Source: Taxillus chinensis
Taxonomy: Eukaryota; Streptophyta; Magnoliopsida; Santalales; Loranthaceae
Length of the DNA stretch: 64,000 nucleotides
NCBI GenBank assembly: GCA_023512835.1
Contig: CM042090.1
Span: 20,372,356-20,436,355 of the forward strand
Direction: 5' to 3'
How positions within the stretch are numbered: the stretch's first letter is position 1; every line of letters begins with the position of its first letter. The translations under genes were made by a program, and so were the position numbers. Below the pieces are notes generated by a model. That model ran no database searches. It saw only the letters and a program-made list of their open reading frames with translations, and was not told the DNA's origin. Below, in pieces: positions 37,284 through 57,033 of the stretch.

Positions 37284-38117
37284 ATATTTTGGTGGTTAAA
37301 GAATTTTATTACTTTTATATGTCCACTCATTCAACAAGTCCTGCCACCACCATTTCAAACGCATGCAAATTTATAAGAGTCAATGAAAAACGAGTCATTT
37401 GTTAATCTAAAACACACTTGACTATATATTGAATTTCTTTCACTCTCAGATGGAAAAGGAAGCAGTGGCCAAAGCAGGTAATTGTCTTTTTACGAATAAA
37501 TTGAAATTCAATAAGTTGGATGGTGGTCACGAACCGCCAGTCTTCACAGAATCTGATGTTCCCAGGCATTAAGAACCATTGGTTTGCTTTCTTCTCTTAT
37601 AGTCTTATGTGTGCTCATTGACTATATCAGATCTTACACATGTTCTTCTCACTGGGACATTGATTCTCTTTGAGGCTGAGGACTGAGGAGGACCAGCACC
37701 TGATTTGCAGTTAACTTATGGACCTGCGAGATATGCCACCTGGGATTTCATGTATGGAGGTAGCGGCGCCGCTGGATGGACTATGGAGAGACTAGACAGA
37801 TAAAGAGGGGGACGGACGCATGTTTTTGTGTGTGTGTGTGTGTGTTTTTAAAAAAACAAAAAAAAACTTGTTTTCGTAATCCCTACAAGAATACTGCGGA
37901 TCCGAAATATATTTAAAAATATTTTATTTTCCTGTTTAACATATATAAAACGGTTTATTTACCTTTTATGGTCACGGTGTTATTTGAGAAATGTAAGCGG
38001 TGGTACAACCGTAAATTCATCACATACATGAGGCTACGCTGCTTCAATCCGGAAGATTTATTATATCACCCCCGCCCCAGCCTGGTCGATCGACGAGACA
38101 TTATTTGACGGACACTA

Positions 38118-38169
<52 letters not shown>

Positions 38170-38412
38170 AGACAGACAGAGATACACCCACATCTTTGGC
38201 TAATTGGTTTGTTTCTCTTTCAATCTCTCTTTGGCTAATCCGTGTAATTTGAAATTTATTGATTTTACAATAGCATTTGGTGGGTGTGGGTGGATCTGGA
38301 CTATTGAGATTTGATGGATGGTTGAATGGATCAGGCTTTTTTTTTAATTTGTTTCGTGTGGCGAGCATCATCTATCGACTATCGATCCGATCACCATCAT
38401 CGGCATTTGAAG
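35379..38412. other. Divergent intergenic region, Pumilio and VHA-A
   Basis: 5' flanks of both genes. (GAAA)n at 36001-36026 and (GA)n at 36390-36416 probably lie in the Pumilio leader or a leader intron. An AT-rich stretch follows (36540-37300), with (AC)n(AT)n at 37251-37282 and (GT)n near 37829-37845. A (CT)n tract at 38117-38166 precedes the VHA-A ATG by about 250 bases. A possible exon-like piece near 37450-37800 is discussed under rejected items. Confidence 0.5.
38117..38166. repeat. (CT)n tract upstream of VHA-A
   Basis: A pure CT repeat on the coding strand, likely in the promoter or 5' leader. Confidence 0.9.
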
Positions 38413-45567
<7,155 letters not shown>

Positions 45568-47742
45568 ATATTTCGAAGCCTGCGACTTAAATCATCCTAC
45601 TGGCAATTCTGATCACCTGGCTATGGAACTTGAAACAGCACCCTTTTTTATTCAGAATACGAAAAGCCCCACACTATTTATTGTGCTAGGTCCTTGCCCG
45701 TTGCTTTGATGTTTGGATTTTTTAGTTGCTCAGGCCTTGTAGCTAGCCATATTAATAATTGTTATCCGAAAATATTGTCAGGCCTTTGGAAAAATAGATT
45801 TGGCGGTACTGTTGGTTTTGTTGTATTCAATATATATGCGCAATAAGATATGTATTGGGCTTATTTTTTTGAGCACGAATCCTATATTATGTTCTGATGT
45901 TCACTACACTGCTGTTTCAATCATACGATTGCAACATACATTATTTAAATTATGAATTTGTTCTGATTGGAATTTTAATTTTGTACTTATCTTTTAGAAA
46001 TATATGTTTGGTGACTATTTTTGTTTTCTATTTTGAAAACATTTATTTGAAAATTACAGTCATTTTTTGTAATTTTTAAATCTATCTTTTTGTTTGGTGG
46101 ATGTTTCACGTAAAATTGTATTTTATTTTACACTTTGGGGGAGGGGCCGTCGTGCTACGCCGCGCCAGTGGGGGGCATCGCGTAGGAGGAGGTTGCGCCG
46201 GGCGGGGAGATCGGCGGCAGGGGGCATCGCGCGGGGGAGAGCCGTTGCAGGTTGTTGCCGCAGCGCCATCTTCTTCGTTGGTGGCAGAGAAGGTTTTGCG
46301 GTTCGCGTTCATGGAGGAGCTTATGCAGCGGGCGAGGGGCCACGATGTGCTCGGCGCGTTGGAGGTCTTCTACGACATGGTTGCCGCCGGCCTCAGGGGA
46401 GGGAGATCGGCCAACGGGAGCATTGCGCGTGGGGGGAGATGCGGCGGGGAGATCGGTGGCGGGGGCATCATGCGGGGGGGAGCCATCGCCGCCGTCGCAG
46501 GTGGACATCGCACAGGGAGCCGGGCGGGAGCTGTCGTCGCGCAAGGGAGGGATAGGAAGGAAGAGAGAACACGCGAAACGAAAACACCCGAAAACACGAA
46601 AAAGTTGTTTCTGATTTCCTATACTTAGTACAGGTTGTTTTCACAAAACAAAAAGAAAAAACATATGCCAAACAATAACATCAACTGGTTTTCTGCATTT
46701 AAATGCAGAAAACAGAAAAAGAAAAAAAAAAGACAGGACCATACATGCTCATATTTGGTTTTCTGATTTGTTTGGATTCTATAAAATTTTTAGAAAATAT
46801 GTTATGGTATTTGACGTGGAAAATGAAAAGGAAATATGCATAAATAGAAACCTGTTTTGATGCCCTCGGGTTGATTTGAACACGGTTCCATGAAAAAGAC
46901 AAAGTTCTTCATCGTGGCTTCACCCACTCCGTTGAAGCCCTTTTTTGAGTTGTTGAGGTTGAAAAAGTGCGGCAACATTTGTTAAGGCCTCTAACATCGT
47001 AAGATCCACGGCGAGGCACTGTCAACAGCAGCACCCCCCCCCCCCCCCCCCCCCAACAAACACACATTTTTTTTGCAGGTAACGTCTTGCAACGGCAGAG
47101 TTCCAGCAGCTAGACGACGGAGGTGTCGGCGGTAGGATGGAAGAGAGAAGCGCTCGCTTAAGCAAGAGGCACAGGCGAAAACGTTCGTTCCACTGTATAG
47201 ATAGCCCCACAAGACGCAGGCGTAAGCAAAAGAAAACGTTATTTTAGAAAATGGTTTGCAGAGATTTTTTTTCCCGTGAACTGATTTTAGTATTTTACAT
47301 ACTCATTTTCAGGTGAAAAGAAAATCCTTATCGACTTTTTATTTCACTTTACTGCATACCAAACATCCAGCCGCGCTAAAAACGTTGTCAGTAAAACATT
47401 TTATTTCAATTCAAACGAAGCAAAGCAGAAGGCACCATCATGTACGCATAAACATTAGTGCTCAATTCAATTCTTTTTAGAAATTATTACACAAAGTCAA
47501 AGACGACTCATTAGACAGCCAACGTTTGCCGAAGGGAGCTAAGCATCAAAATAATCGCCCAGGCAGGACATGAAAATTTTCACACAATATATTGTAAGTC
47601 GCTTGCAGCAGTAGCATCCATAAAAGCTGGCATGATCACACCACCAGCCAATCAAAAACGCACATTAGAAATTCATTTGGCGCTACCATATATGTCGAAA
47701 AGATTTAGGCATTTAATCCCTTCCATCGTGATAAAGCTTCTC
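45568..47742. other. Intergenic region between VHA-A and DWF5 3' ends
   Basis: Starts with the likely VHA-A 3' UTR. It contains a GC-rich MULE-like insertion (46005-46674), more of its AT-rich surroundings, a poly(C) run near 47033-47054 and a GC-richer piece at 47080-47220. The phrase TACCAAACATCC at about 47357-47368 may be a further inverted terminus. The rest is the DWF5 3' flank. Confidence 0.5.
46005..46674. mobile_element. Small MULE-like element with captured gene fragment
   Basis: The left end TGTTTGGTGACTATTTTTGT (46005 on) and the inverted right end TGTTTGGCATATGTTTTTTC (46674 back) both run on to a TTTTG..AAAAC phrase, giving imperfect inverted repeats of about 37 bases. Between them lies a strikingly GC-rich block (about 46140-46560) in AT-rich surroundings. 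Within it, 46281-46394 (+) reads VAEKVLRFAFMEELMQRARG followed by HDVLGALEVFYDMVAAGL. I recall this as a conserved N-terminal segment of the plastid protein PTAC3. A 9-bp target duplication was not evident. Fragment identity is from memory. Confidence 0.5.
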
Positions 47743-50700
47743 TCAAAAGATTCCGGGTATAATCCGGCAAGGAACCTTTTCGCAGTACACCTTCCAGTAT
47801 TTTCCATACCTGGAGGCAGGCATCAAGAACTAATGTCAATCGTTCATTTAAAATCTTAAGAGGCTAGGAAACTTGTTGCAGCATATTTTGATCATGGTTT
47901 GAGGCATAGTCTTAAATACAAGGAAAAGTCTATATATACTTGTTGCAGCATCTTTTGTCCAAGCTTTTCGTACACGCTTGACATAACAGCATCTCATTGA
48001 CCTAATGATTTAGTTAAATTTCACTTATACTTTAATCATAATAAATAAGATTCTGTTATGTTAGGTGCGCCCAAGAGACTTGTGCAAAAGAAACTTATAT
48101 ATAGCATCGCCCTAAATACAAAGGCCCCCTAGAATGCACCTTTGGACCCACTCATTCAATGCCTCACGCTACAAACGCATAGGAGCCATAGAATAGAAAG
48201 AAAGAGCAGTGAAATTGCTTACTTGGATCGACATCGATCATCATCCCTTTTGGCTCGATCAAAAAGAAGGATGATAAGAAATATCACATAGAAGTAAGGT
48301 AGAAACTGCAGAATAATCAAAGAATAAGCAACATGATACAAAGTTATGGAGAGCAACACATTTTATGTAATTGTCCTTGCTTACATGATTGAAAAGGGCT
48401 GGGACTGTCCAGAAAAAAGCTGCTAATATTTCTGGTATATAATGGAAGTGACGAGACAAACCCCACCTGCATAAAATACAAAAGAAAAAAAATTAAAGCT
48501 AAACTACTGTACTGACTTTCTTTACATTCATCAGGCAGCACATGCCTACTAGAAACTATTTTGTAGACACGACCAGTGGATGCACCATGCGTGTGACTTT
48601 TAAACACTTCTAGCAACTCAGTTTATGAGAACCAATCAATTAGGACCAAGTGCCTCAACCACACTTTGGTTGCATCCAAAATTCAAGCTATGCACGTTTT
48701 TTCAAAGAGGGTGAATATCAGCCCTAAGGGACTAGGGTCCTTGTTCCCGTTTTAAGATTAAAAATGGACAACTCACCATCCAGAGGTTAAAAGAAGGCTC
48801 GATTTTGTTTCACCAGAAGTGGTAGTGTATGAGGCTACAATCTGTAAAGGAAAAGAAATATGTTACACACGCACCTCTAGAAAAATAATCTCCCTATGAA
48901 ATTTTTCTGTCAAATACACCTAACAAAGAAAGGAATATGAGACATAAGAGTACTTTAGTGATAAGATGTTTTAAAAGTAGACACCTTTGATGGAGCCTTC
49001 CCCCAAATCAAGCACTTTCCATTTGTTCTACGAAATTCCTGTCTTTGCCTGTCACAGTCATAATTGATATATATACAAAGTATGCCCGCTACAAGAACAT
49101 ATATTGCCAACTGAAATGATAAATTGAAATAGTTAGGAAGAAGAAAACGGAATAAAAAAAGAAAAACAAACATTATAGCAATCATGAAATCAGGAAGTCT
49201 CCAAAATAATTTGTTGAAAAGATAGCACATAAAAAATGGCTCACAGACGCATTATTGAAAGTAAGCAGAAGTCATTTATTTCCACGGCTACCTTAGAACC
49301 CAGGTTTATGGGATGGTTCACTAGGTACATGCCAGGTGAAGTATAGACAGACGCAATCCATACCAGACAACCCCAGCAAATATAAAAGCCAGCTGCAAAA
49401 TGAAGTGCATTATGTACTAAGAACAGTTAGGTATAAGGCCTACATAAAATAACTTGGGAGAGAGAGAGAGAGAGAAAGAGAAAGAGAGAGAGAATGTGTG
49501 TTTTGCCATAACAGTTGCTAACAAAATGTCATACCTGATAATGGTTTACTAGTTTTTCTATAACAGCTGTTAACACAATTTCTCAACAAATAATGATTGA
49601 CTTGCTCACTACATTTTTTTAAGGAAAAAAGAGAAATTTTATTAAGGCCACTAAGAAAGTGACCAAAGTTACAAACCCCATCCGAAGCAAAGATTTTATT
49701 ATTTACACACTACATATTAACGGGCGTGCAGCAATTCTTTGATTAAAAAATGAATTCACATTATAATGGGGACATTTCAGCCTTTTAACATGCTAAGGTA
49801 CGAGGTAATTAAAATAAAATACCAATATGGAAAAGAGAGAGAGAGAGAGAGAGATGTCATAATAGTTGTTACCGCATCATAGCTATATATTAATGCCCGT
49901 GCACCAATTCTTTGATCATAAAGCATTATCATCAAATATTTATATCTTAATGAGAGGCATTGAAGGATTGCAATTATATTAATTTTCTTTTTCCAAGAAT
50001 CCACCCTCAACTGACATTGCAAAATATATTTATAAAAAAAATTGAATATAGGGCAACCGGCAACGTATGTATAATACAGAGCACGCCACTTGGAAATTAT
50101 ATGAAATGCAAAACCGACAAAAAGAAGGAAAAAAATGCATGCACAAAAATGGTGAAATTGCCTAGTAGAAGTGCAAATGGCCATCAAAAGAAGGCCCTAA
50201 GTGTGTAAAAGAAAAATGCACACAATTAATGGAAAAAATAACATTAATGTAATGTGGCTCTAGATTTTTTGGCATTATTAAAATAAACAGAAGCAACAGG
50301 AGAATTGGAGCATACAAAACCTCGATCATGCGCAATATCCATTGTGCTCCAGTACCCAGCTTCCCACCAATAAAATTTTGTGATATAAACCAGCATCAAC
50401 ACAGTACTTACAAGCATCGAATCTGCTAATCTCCCATTTTCTTCATACTGTTAAGGAAAGTAAAAAGATATGAGAAGATCAATTCTTAAGCTTTGAAATC
50501 CTTTTTTTTTTTTGGTGTAATCATGCGTGTAGTTTTGAAAATTTAAAAGCATAAAATATAAAGACTAATGTTGTGCATATTCGCAAATTCAACATGTATG
50601 AGTGAAACTGTTTTGTTACTGTAGTACCATATGAGAACCTTCAGTGAAAGAAAAGTAGATTAGGAGTTATTTACTCCAAACGACTATAAAAGTGTGGCTT

Positions 50701-53700
50701 GCCTCTTAAGTTTTTAATTTTCACAATATTTCTTATTGTGACCTATTCACTCCCCTCTATCTCACTTCTAGTGACTAACCATATTTATGATATCATTTCT
50801 GAATAATTAGTAATCAAATTAGAATTAATATTTTCAGATAACAAAACATTATTGTTTTTGTTATGTTCTTTTGTGGGTGAAAACAAGAAGTAAATACGTC
50901 AAATTAAAACATGTTTAAAGAAAATCATGTCAGTTTTCAGATTTTTTTATTTTCCCTTTAAAATATCAACCAGATCTGCAATGTTACTTTTATAACAGTT
51001 ATTTTTCTTTTGCCATAATTAAAAATACTGCTTTTATTACACTATGCATGTGCAATGCACAAGTAAACCCCGAACAATTAACAAGAAATCCTTATTGAAC
51101 CAGCTACCTGTGTTATGCAATATGTCAAAGCAAGAACAGCCCAAGACATCATTCCAAATCTGCAATTAGTGAAAACCTTAATATCAAATGTCTGGCCAAT
51201 TCGGGGATATAGCTCCATGCCCTAAAAATGCAAAAGCACAATGACAACATTAGATATAAGAGTTGAATAGAATAAAAAAGAATGGAATATAATAAAAAGT
51301 AAGCTTAGCAAACCAGTTATTGAACCTAAGTATTCGGCTTTAGTGTTATATGCAAAACCGTTAACAGCTGATTAATTCACATTGCCATGCATTGCTGACT
51401 TTGTTCTAGGCAATCTTTGTCCTTTTACTTTTTTCAAGGTGGTGGGAAGATAACTAGTTTAATTCAAAATATTGACCAAGTCCTAATTTTATGTCAACAG
51501 AACCACATTTAGTAGCTTTTTGTTTAGCTAAAAGAAACTGGTAAGGGAAAATGGTTTTTATTTTTCTTTTGTGTTTTTTTCTATATTTCTGTATATATTT
51601 AATTTGATATTGCAAGATTTAATGTCATTTTTGTTTGCATGACACTGAAAATTTAACCTAGGTGCAAATTCTCCCAACTTGGGATCTACCATATGATCTA
51701 TTACATAAATTGGAAAATGCTCATAGATAGAATAGTGTGGCCTCCCAGTGGACTAATTTATACAGTTTAAATTTCATGATAAGCATAAATTTCACAACAA
51801 ATGATGTTAAGCTTTATCCAAGTGTGTGTTCTAGATATCCTCTTTCCACTGGGCTCCCTTAGTCTCTTCAAGAACTTTTTTTTTTTTAAATTTATCTCTT
51901 TGCACAGATCCATTCTACAATTGAACATAGTACAGACACGTGAAATCTAGGAATGTCTGAAAATGATTAATGCTTACCCAATAGAAATCAATAATGACGT
52001 TTCCAGATGAACCAGAGTCGGTGGAAGATGGCGCTAAATGACCCTTGTAAACAAAACATGTAAGCAACAGAAACATCAAATAAATTTATATTGATTCACA
52101 TCGTTGTGGATACTCACTTTTATATATAGGAAAATACAAAAGACGAAGCTTCCAAAAATGAGTGCAGAAAAGATTTCTCCCAGATGGTTGTAAACAATTT
52201 TGGGGTTGAAAATCCCAAACCTAAATAAGGAAAAGACACAAACATCAGGTTAAAGTACCTAAACGCAAACATTGACATCCCTTATAGGGGAATCTAACTC
52301 CTTCAGGCAGTGGAGCACTTACCAGCCTCAAATTTCAAACTTGGTTATTAACAGCATATTAAGATAAAATAACATATAGAGAAGAGCATAGCATGGGTAG
52401 TGTGTTAAGGCTTTTAAAACAGGATAAGGAAAAACCCATTTAAAAGGATTGGTCACACACACACACACACATATATATAGAGAGAGAGAGAGAGAGTAAC
52501 AATAGTAAGCAATGCCCTACAAAAGAATTCATAATAAAAGTAAGCAGGTTGCATGTTTGACATTGGAGTACAAAATATTATATCATTTGCTATACACCGT
52601 AATATCAATTTAGTAGGTTTTGGGGTTTCAAAAAGAAATTGGAAAAAATTGGATGGAAAGTTTTTGTTAAGCAATAATGGACAGCATACATTCCCAGCAT
52701 ACTTAATATTCTATATTATAAATAGTATCAGGAAATATAGGACTTTTGGCATGCAAATGCTGAAGAAAAGTTAACTATGGACAGTAAAGTTTTAATAAGA
52801 AATCCTACGGATTCCTTAATACAATTTCAAAGTAAAAGATAAATGGAGGGAATTTTACATCCCTTCCCTCAGAAATTTTAGCAGGTATTAGTTACCTGAT
52901 AGTAGAAGTGAATAATAAATAGCAAGTTTTAGTCAGAGTGTGCAACGAATTAGTAGCCCCACAGAAGTTGGTAAGAGCACAGGATAAGAAGCTAGTTTCA
53001 AAGATAATTGAAGAGCACAAAGAGTTCAAGAAAGAAGTAAGATAATACCACCACAGGCTAAGATAGGTGAGCAATGTTACAGCATATGCTGCTAAACCAT
53101 TTGCCTGCATAAAACATGAGAAATGAGCCAGTAAGTAAACAAGTACAAAGTGGCAACAACCTCCGTACTTTTGGTGGTCCTAGAACCAATAGCATATTAG
53201 GATCAATGTTGTGCGGGCATTCATAGGCATAAATCCAACAGAAGAGAGCAATGAAAACGAATGAAACCTTGTACACGGGGCGGTTCCCTGCAGGAGAAAG
53301 AGGGCCCTCAACCCTTTTGCCTGGTAGATAGAGCTGCAGCACAGCCTCGAATACTGCAAAACAGGCAATAATTTTCCATGCCGTGGCAGTGGGTTTTGGC
53401 CAAATGCTAATAATGCCCTGCAACCCATTTTGCTTCAAGAAATCCCATGTTTGCAAAACAGACCCATCAGCGTGAACCATTGTGTGCCATCTGTAATTAT
53501 TATTATCATTATTGTTGTTGTTGTTGTTGACTTGTTGTTAAGGGGAGGGGGGAAACAACAAGACGTTGTACATAAATTTTGAATCTACGGATAGTTGCTT
53601 TGGGGCAGATTCCACATAATGTAAGTAAATAACATAAATTTGGAGGCGGTACGGGCTTGGAAAAATTCCCACCGAGAAAGTCCGTGTCATTGTAACTGTA

Positions 53701-54263
53701 TGTTAAGAGAATCCAAATGTGCGCGCGTGTGTGTGTGCTGTGTTTTGTTTTGGTCACACTCACACGGATGATGGATAGATAAGACAATCTCAACCATCAT
53801 TACCAAATGCTTTTAAGTTTTAACGACGTAAACAGGCAAACACAAATCAAAAGACAGGTGAGCAGTACTCCAAATCCGTCGTTTGGGTGGGTAGATCTAT
53901 TATTGTCGCCACAAATTAGCGCGACGCCGATTCATTCGCAATCGCATGGGGTTGACCAAAAAAATAAACTCAATTATTATTTTTTAAAAGGGAAAAAAAA
54001 AAAAAAATTAGATTCATGTTCTGTTCCGGTATGGGTGATGGAAGTGAAGTCAGATAAAGATGAATCGACGAGTCTCGCTTCGACTGGTTCGGTTGTGTAT
54101 ATAAACATTAAAGATTATAGTAATCAAAATTAATGAAGAAAGAAAGAAAGAAAGAAAGTGCTTACAGGAGAATAACGAAGGGAGGGCATAGAGTGAGGAG
54201 GGATATGACGGAGGCGTAGGTCACCACCGGCGAGTGCACCATTTTTGTTTCACCTTCGCCCAT
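47743..54263 (-). CDS. DWF5: 7-dehydrocholesterol (sterol delta-7) reductase
   Basis: Thirteen exons: 54263-54166, 53490-53268, 53104-53049, 52220-52118, 52043-51978, 51221-51108, 50447-50321, 49392-49292, 49110-48985, 48841-48777, 48466-48385, 48305-48223 and 47809-47743. They join in phase to 436 residues (Arabidopsis DWF5 is about 432). The enzyme reduces the C7-C8 double bond of 5,7-dienol sterols with NADPH in the ER, on the route to campesterol and brassinosteroids. It is a polytopic membrane protein. Clear motifs are [52 protein letters not shown] and [20 protein letters not shown]. The ERG4/ERG24 signature is near the end, in [19 protein letters not shown], and the terminus is RIIPGIF. 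A second Met (MVHSPVV) lies 7 codons in and could also serve as start. Confidence 0.96.
49451..49925. repeat. Imperfect duplicated segment in DWF5 intron 7
   Basis: A (GA)n tract followed by a CATAA.AGTTG phrase and then a CGTGCAxCAATTCTTTGAT phrase occurs at about 49458-49745 and again, more compactly, at about 49835-49925. This points to an old local duplication. Confidence 0.55.
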
Positions 54264-57033
54264 TGCCGCTTTCCTTTCCTTTGCAGTTCTCTCGCTCGCC
54301 TCTATCCTACTGCCCACACGCACAATCAGCACTCACAGAGACAGAGATAAAGGCGCGTCAAGCTTTGCTTGACAGCGTAGGTGTGTGTGTGTGTGTGTGT
54401 TCGTGTGCTGACTCGATCGGGTGTTTTGACTTATGACGACGTAGATAGGTCGTCGTACTGTAGTCCAAGCCACTTTACTTTGGAGCCAATGGGCTGACAG
54501 TAATTTTGGAAGGCTAAAAATAATTTTATTTAATAATCTTTAAAAAAATGTTTAAACAATTTTTTAAAACTTTTTTTACTCAAAATCCGAATTACTTTGA
54601 AGATTAGTTTTAAAAGCCGAAGGGGAGTGTGGTTTGGGCGACGGGACTAGAGGGATTGGGGAGGGCGGCAAGGATGGGAGTTTGGGCAATGGAGACAGGG
54701 GATGAAATTGTTGGGCAGCGATAAGAAATTATAATGCAACAGAAATTATGTGTGAAATGATATTTTGGACTTTTTTGTTTTATATAATAATTTTATTTTT
54801 TATTTATTAAACACAAATTTATATTACTTTAAAATTTTTATTTTATCAACGCCTATTTTTACAATAATATTTTTTAATATAACTTTTTTTAAAAGTACAA
54901 TACTATTAAATTAGGCCAATATATAATTATACAATAATTAACTCAAAAAATAAGGGCAAAAAACAACAATCATAAAAAATAATAGTAATTTTTTGTATAA
55001 AAATTAAAAATAATAAAGTTTATTTTAATTTTTGAGAATTCTTACAATAAAAATATTTTTTTATTTGTTGTAAGTTTTTATCTCAGTTATTATATTTTAA
55101 AAATAAAAATATAAAATTTATTAATCAAGCGTATTCTAGCTGATGTGTGGCCATTTAAAAAAAATGGACGAGTATGGTAATGGTAAGAGATGAGTATGCT
55201 ATCCATATAATATGATTTACACACTCTTTTAAAAAAAAACAAATGATAATACATATTACATTTAGTGAAAATAATATTATACATATATTGTTTTAATACT
55301 ACAATAGATAATGACTTTGTAAAAGACTAGTGACATTGTCATTTTGTTTTGATATATTGTACATCTACCTCATTATTTTTTGGTAATTTTTGTAGACGAG
55401 AAAGAAACTTTGATGGTATATGTTGATTCGGTAACTTTTGATGTACTCTTCCATCAATTCAAAAATACAAAACAATATTGTTTTCATTACAATAGGCAGC
55501 TTGTTAGGCTTATTGTTGATCAACTATGCCTTGTTTTAATTTAGTAGTATAAAATAAAAAATACTATTATATGTATTTTTATTTTAGCAGGTTCTATGCA
55601 TTAGTGATTAATATGACAGTATATGAATGAGGCTTGCAGGACATTAAAGTGTCATTTAAGCACATACTGTCACATCAGTTAACAGTATGCGAAAGTGGGT
55701 GTGAAAAGACTTAAAAAAACTTTTCCTAAAATAAATGTCAAACTCTAAACCTCTGTCGCCACTAAGGAATCTGGCTAATATATATTGGGATGCAAAAAGG
55801 ATAATGTACTTTTCAAGGATTAGTACCTTGTGCTTGGTTGATGTAGAAAAAAGGTAAAAAAACGGGTGAGTATAAGGAAAATGAGTTGAAAATGATTTTT
55901 CCATTGCTTGGATGACATGGAATTTAAATAGTAAATATAGAAAATCTTATGGGAAAGAGTGTAAAGTTTTTCATAGCAAATTGTTAGAAAAACTGATAAG
56001 ATATCAAAATGTCAATATTACCCTTAAAAATTATACAAATTAATCACATTGAAGGATAAAATTATAAAATTAATAATAAACTTTTAATTATTATTTTTTT
56101 TCATATTTCCTCTCCATCCTTTTTCTACTCCAACCAACCATCTTATGAAAATAATATTTTATATCCTTTTTCTTTCCACATCTTTTTCACCTATTTTTTT
56201 TTTCTTCCATTTTTCATGTTTTGCCGAGCATGGGTACCGGACTCCACGCCTGATGTGCTTAAGAGCTAGTCCCAACCCCAAATAATGCAAAGGGGAGATG
56301 CATTTTCTAATGATTAGTCACGGCACTAGTCCTCATGTCGATATGAGCTAGACTGAAGAGAAAAAATCAAAAAGAGCACATTTCTTAGGTAAGCGACATT
56401 TTATTAAAACTCCATCAACACAGCCCAAATTCTGCCGCCAAACCCTCCAATTCCTCTGGAAATTCCCTTTCCAAACACCCTAAAATCACTCTGCCACTAT
56501 TACTGCTCCTCTCCCGCCCACTCTGTTACCACTGTTTCTCAGCCCTACGGCGTGACTTGTGACACTGAAAAGCATATAGCGAAAAAATAACAATGTCGAA
56601 TTTGATAAAACCATTCACCAACCAATTAACAGTCTTTTAGGTTTGAGTTACCATAAGCTACGCGGATATCAAAATTGAATTCTTCGAACCCAAAAATAAT
56701 AGGGATAGGCTTCATTTGTAAAAATCGGACATCAACAAAATTTAATGGTCATATTAATAGATTGTCCCGTTTAAAAAATTTGTGGTGATGGAATTCATAC
56801 AGTGATCATGCCAAAACTTGGTAACTAAAATCAATGAATGATCGATCAGCATTCAGTCTAGATTCAATAATACGGGAGTAAGTAGTTGAGTTGGGCTTGC
56901 CTGCTCTAGTTTTTAAACAAGCAATTAACCATTTGAGTACTCGTCAGTCAGCAGTAAAATTCGTCACGTGTCATTTTACTGTTCCTTCAACAGAATAAGG
57001 AAAAAAAAAAAGGCCTTTGGCGATGGATATTGG
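54264..57033. other. Intergenic region, DWF5 promoter side
   Basis: The DWF5 leader and promoter flank has a (GT)n tract at about 54379-54400. Very AT-rich DNA follows (54500-56200). Inverted, imperfect arms around 55850-55920 and 56100-56210 (AAAATGATTTTTCCATTGCT against an inverted AAAATATTATTTTCATAAGA) suggest a MITE-like remnant. No gene was recognised. Confidence 0.4.

Noticed and set aside
37441..37800. Possible small gene (ATG at 37450, exon-like end near 37710-37801)
   Set aside because: There is a short frame ending in a plausible donor and a second frame reading LTYGPARYATWDFMYGG after an acceptor-like TTTGCAG, but phases, homology and a complete model could not be supported.
46094..46628. 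Long open frames through the GC-rich block, read as a Gly/Arg-rich protein
   Set aside because: All frames stay open because of GC-rich, low-complexity repeats; only a short piece resembles a real protein, and it sits inside a transposon-like insertion without start or splice context.
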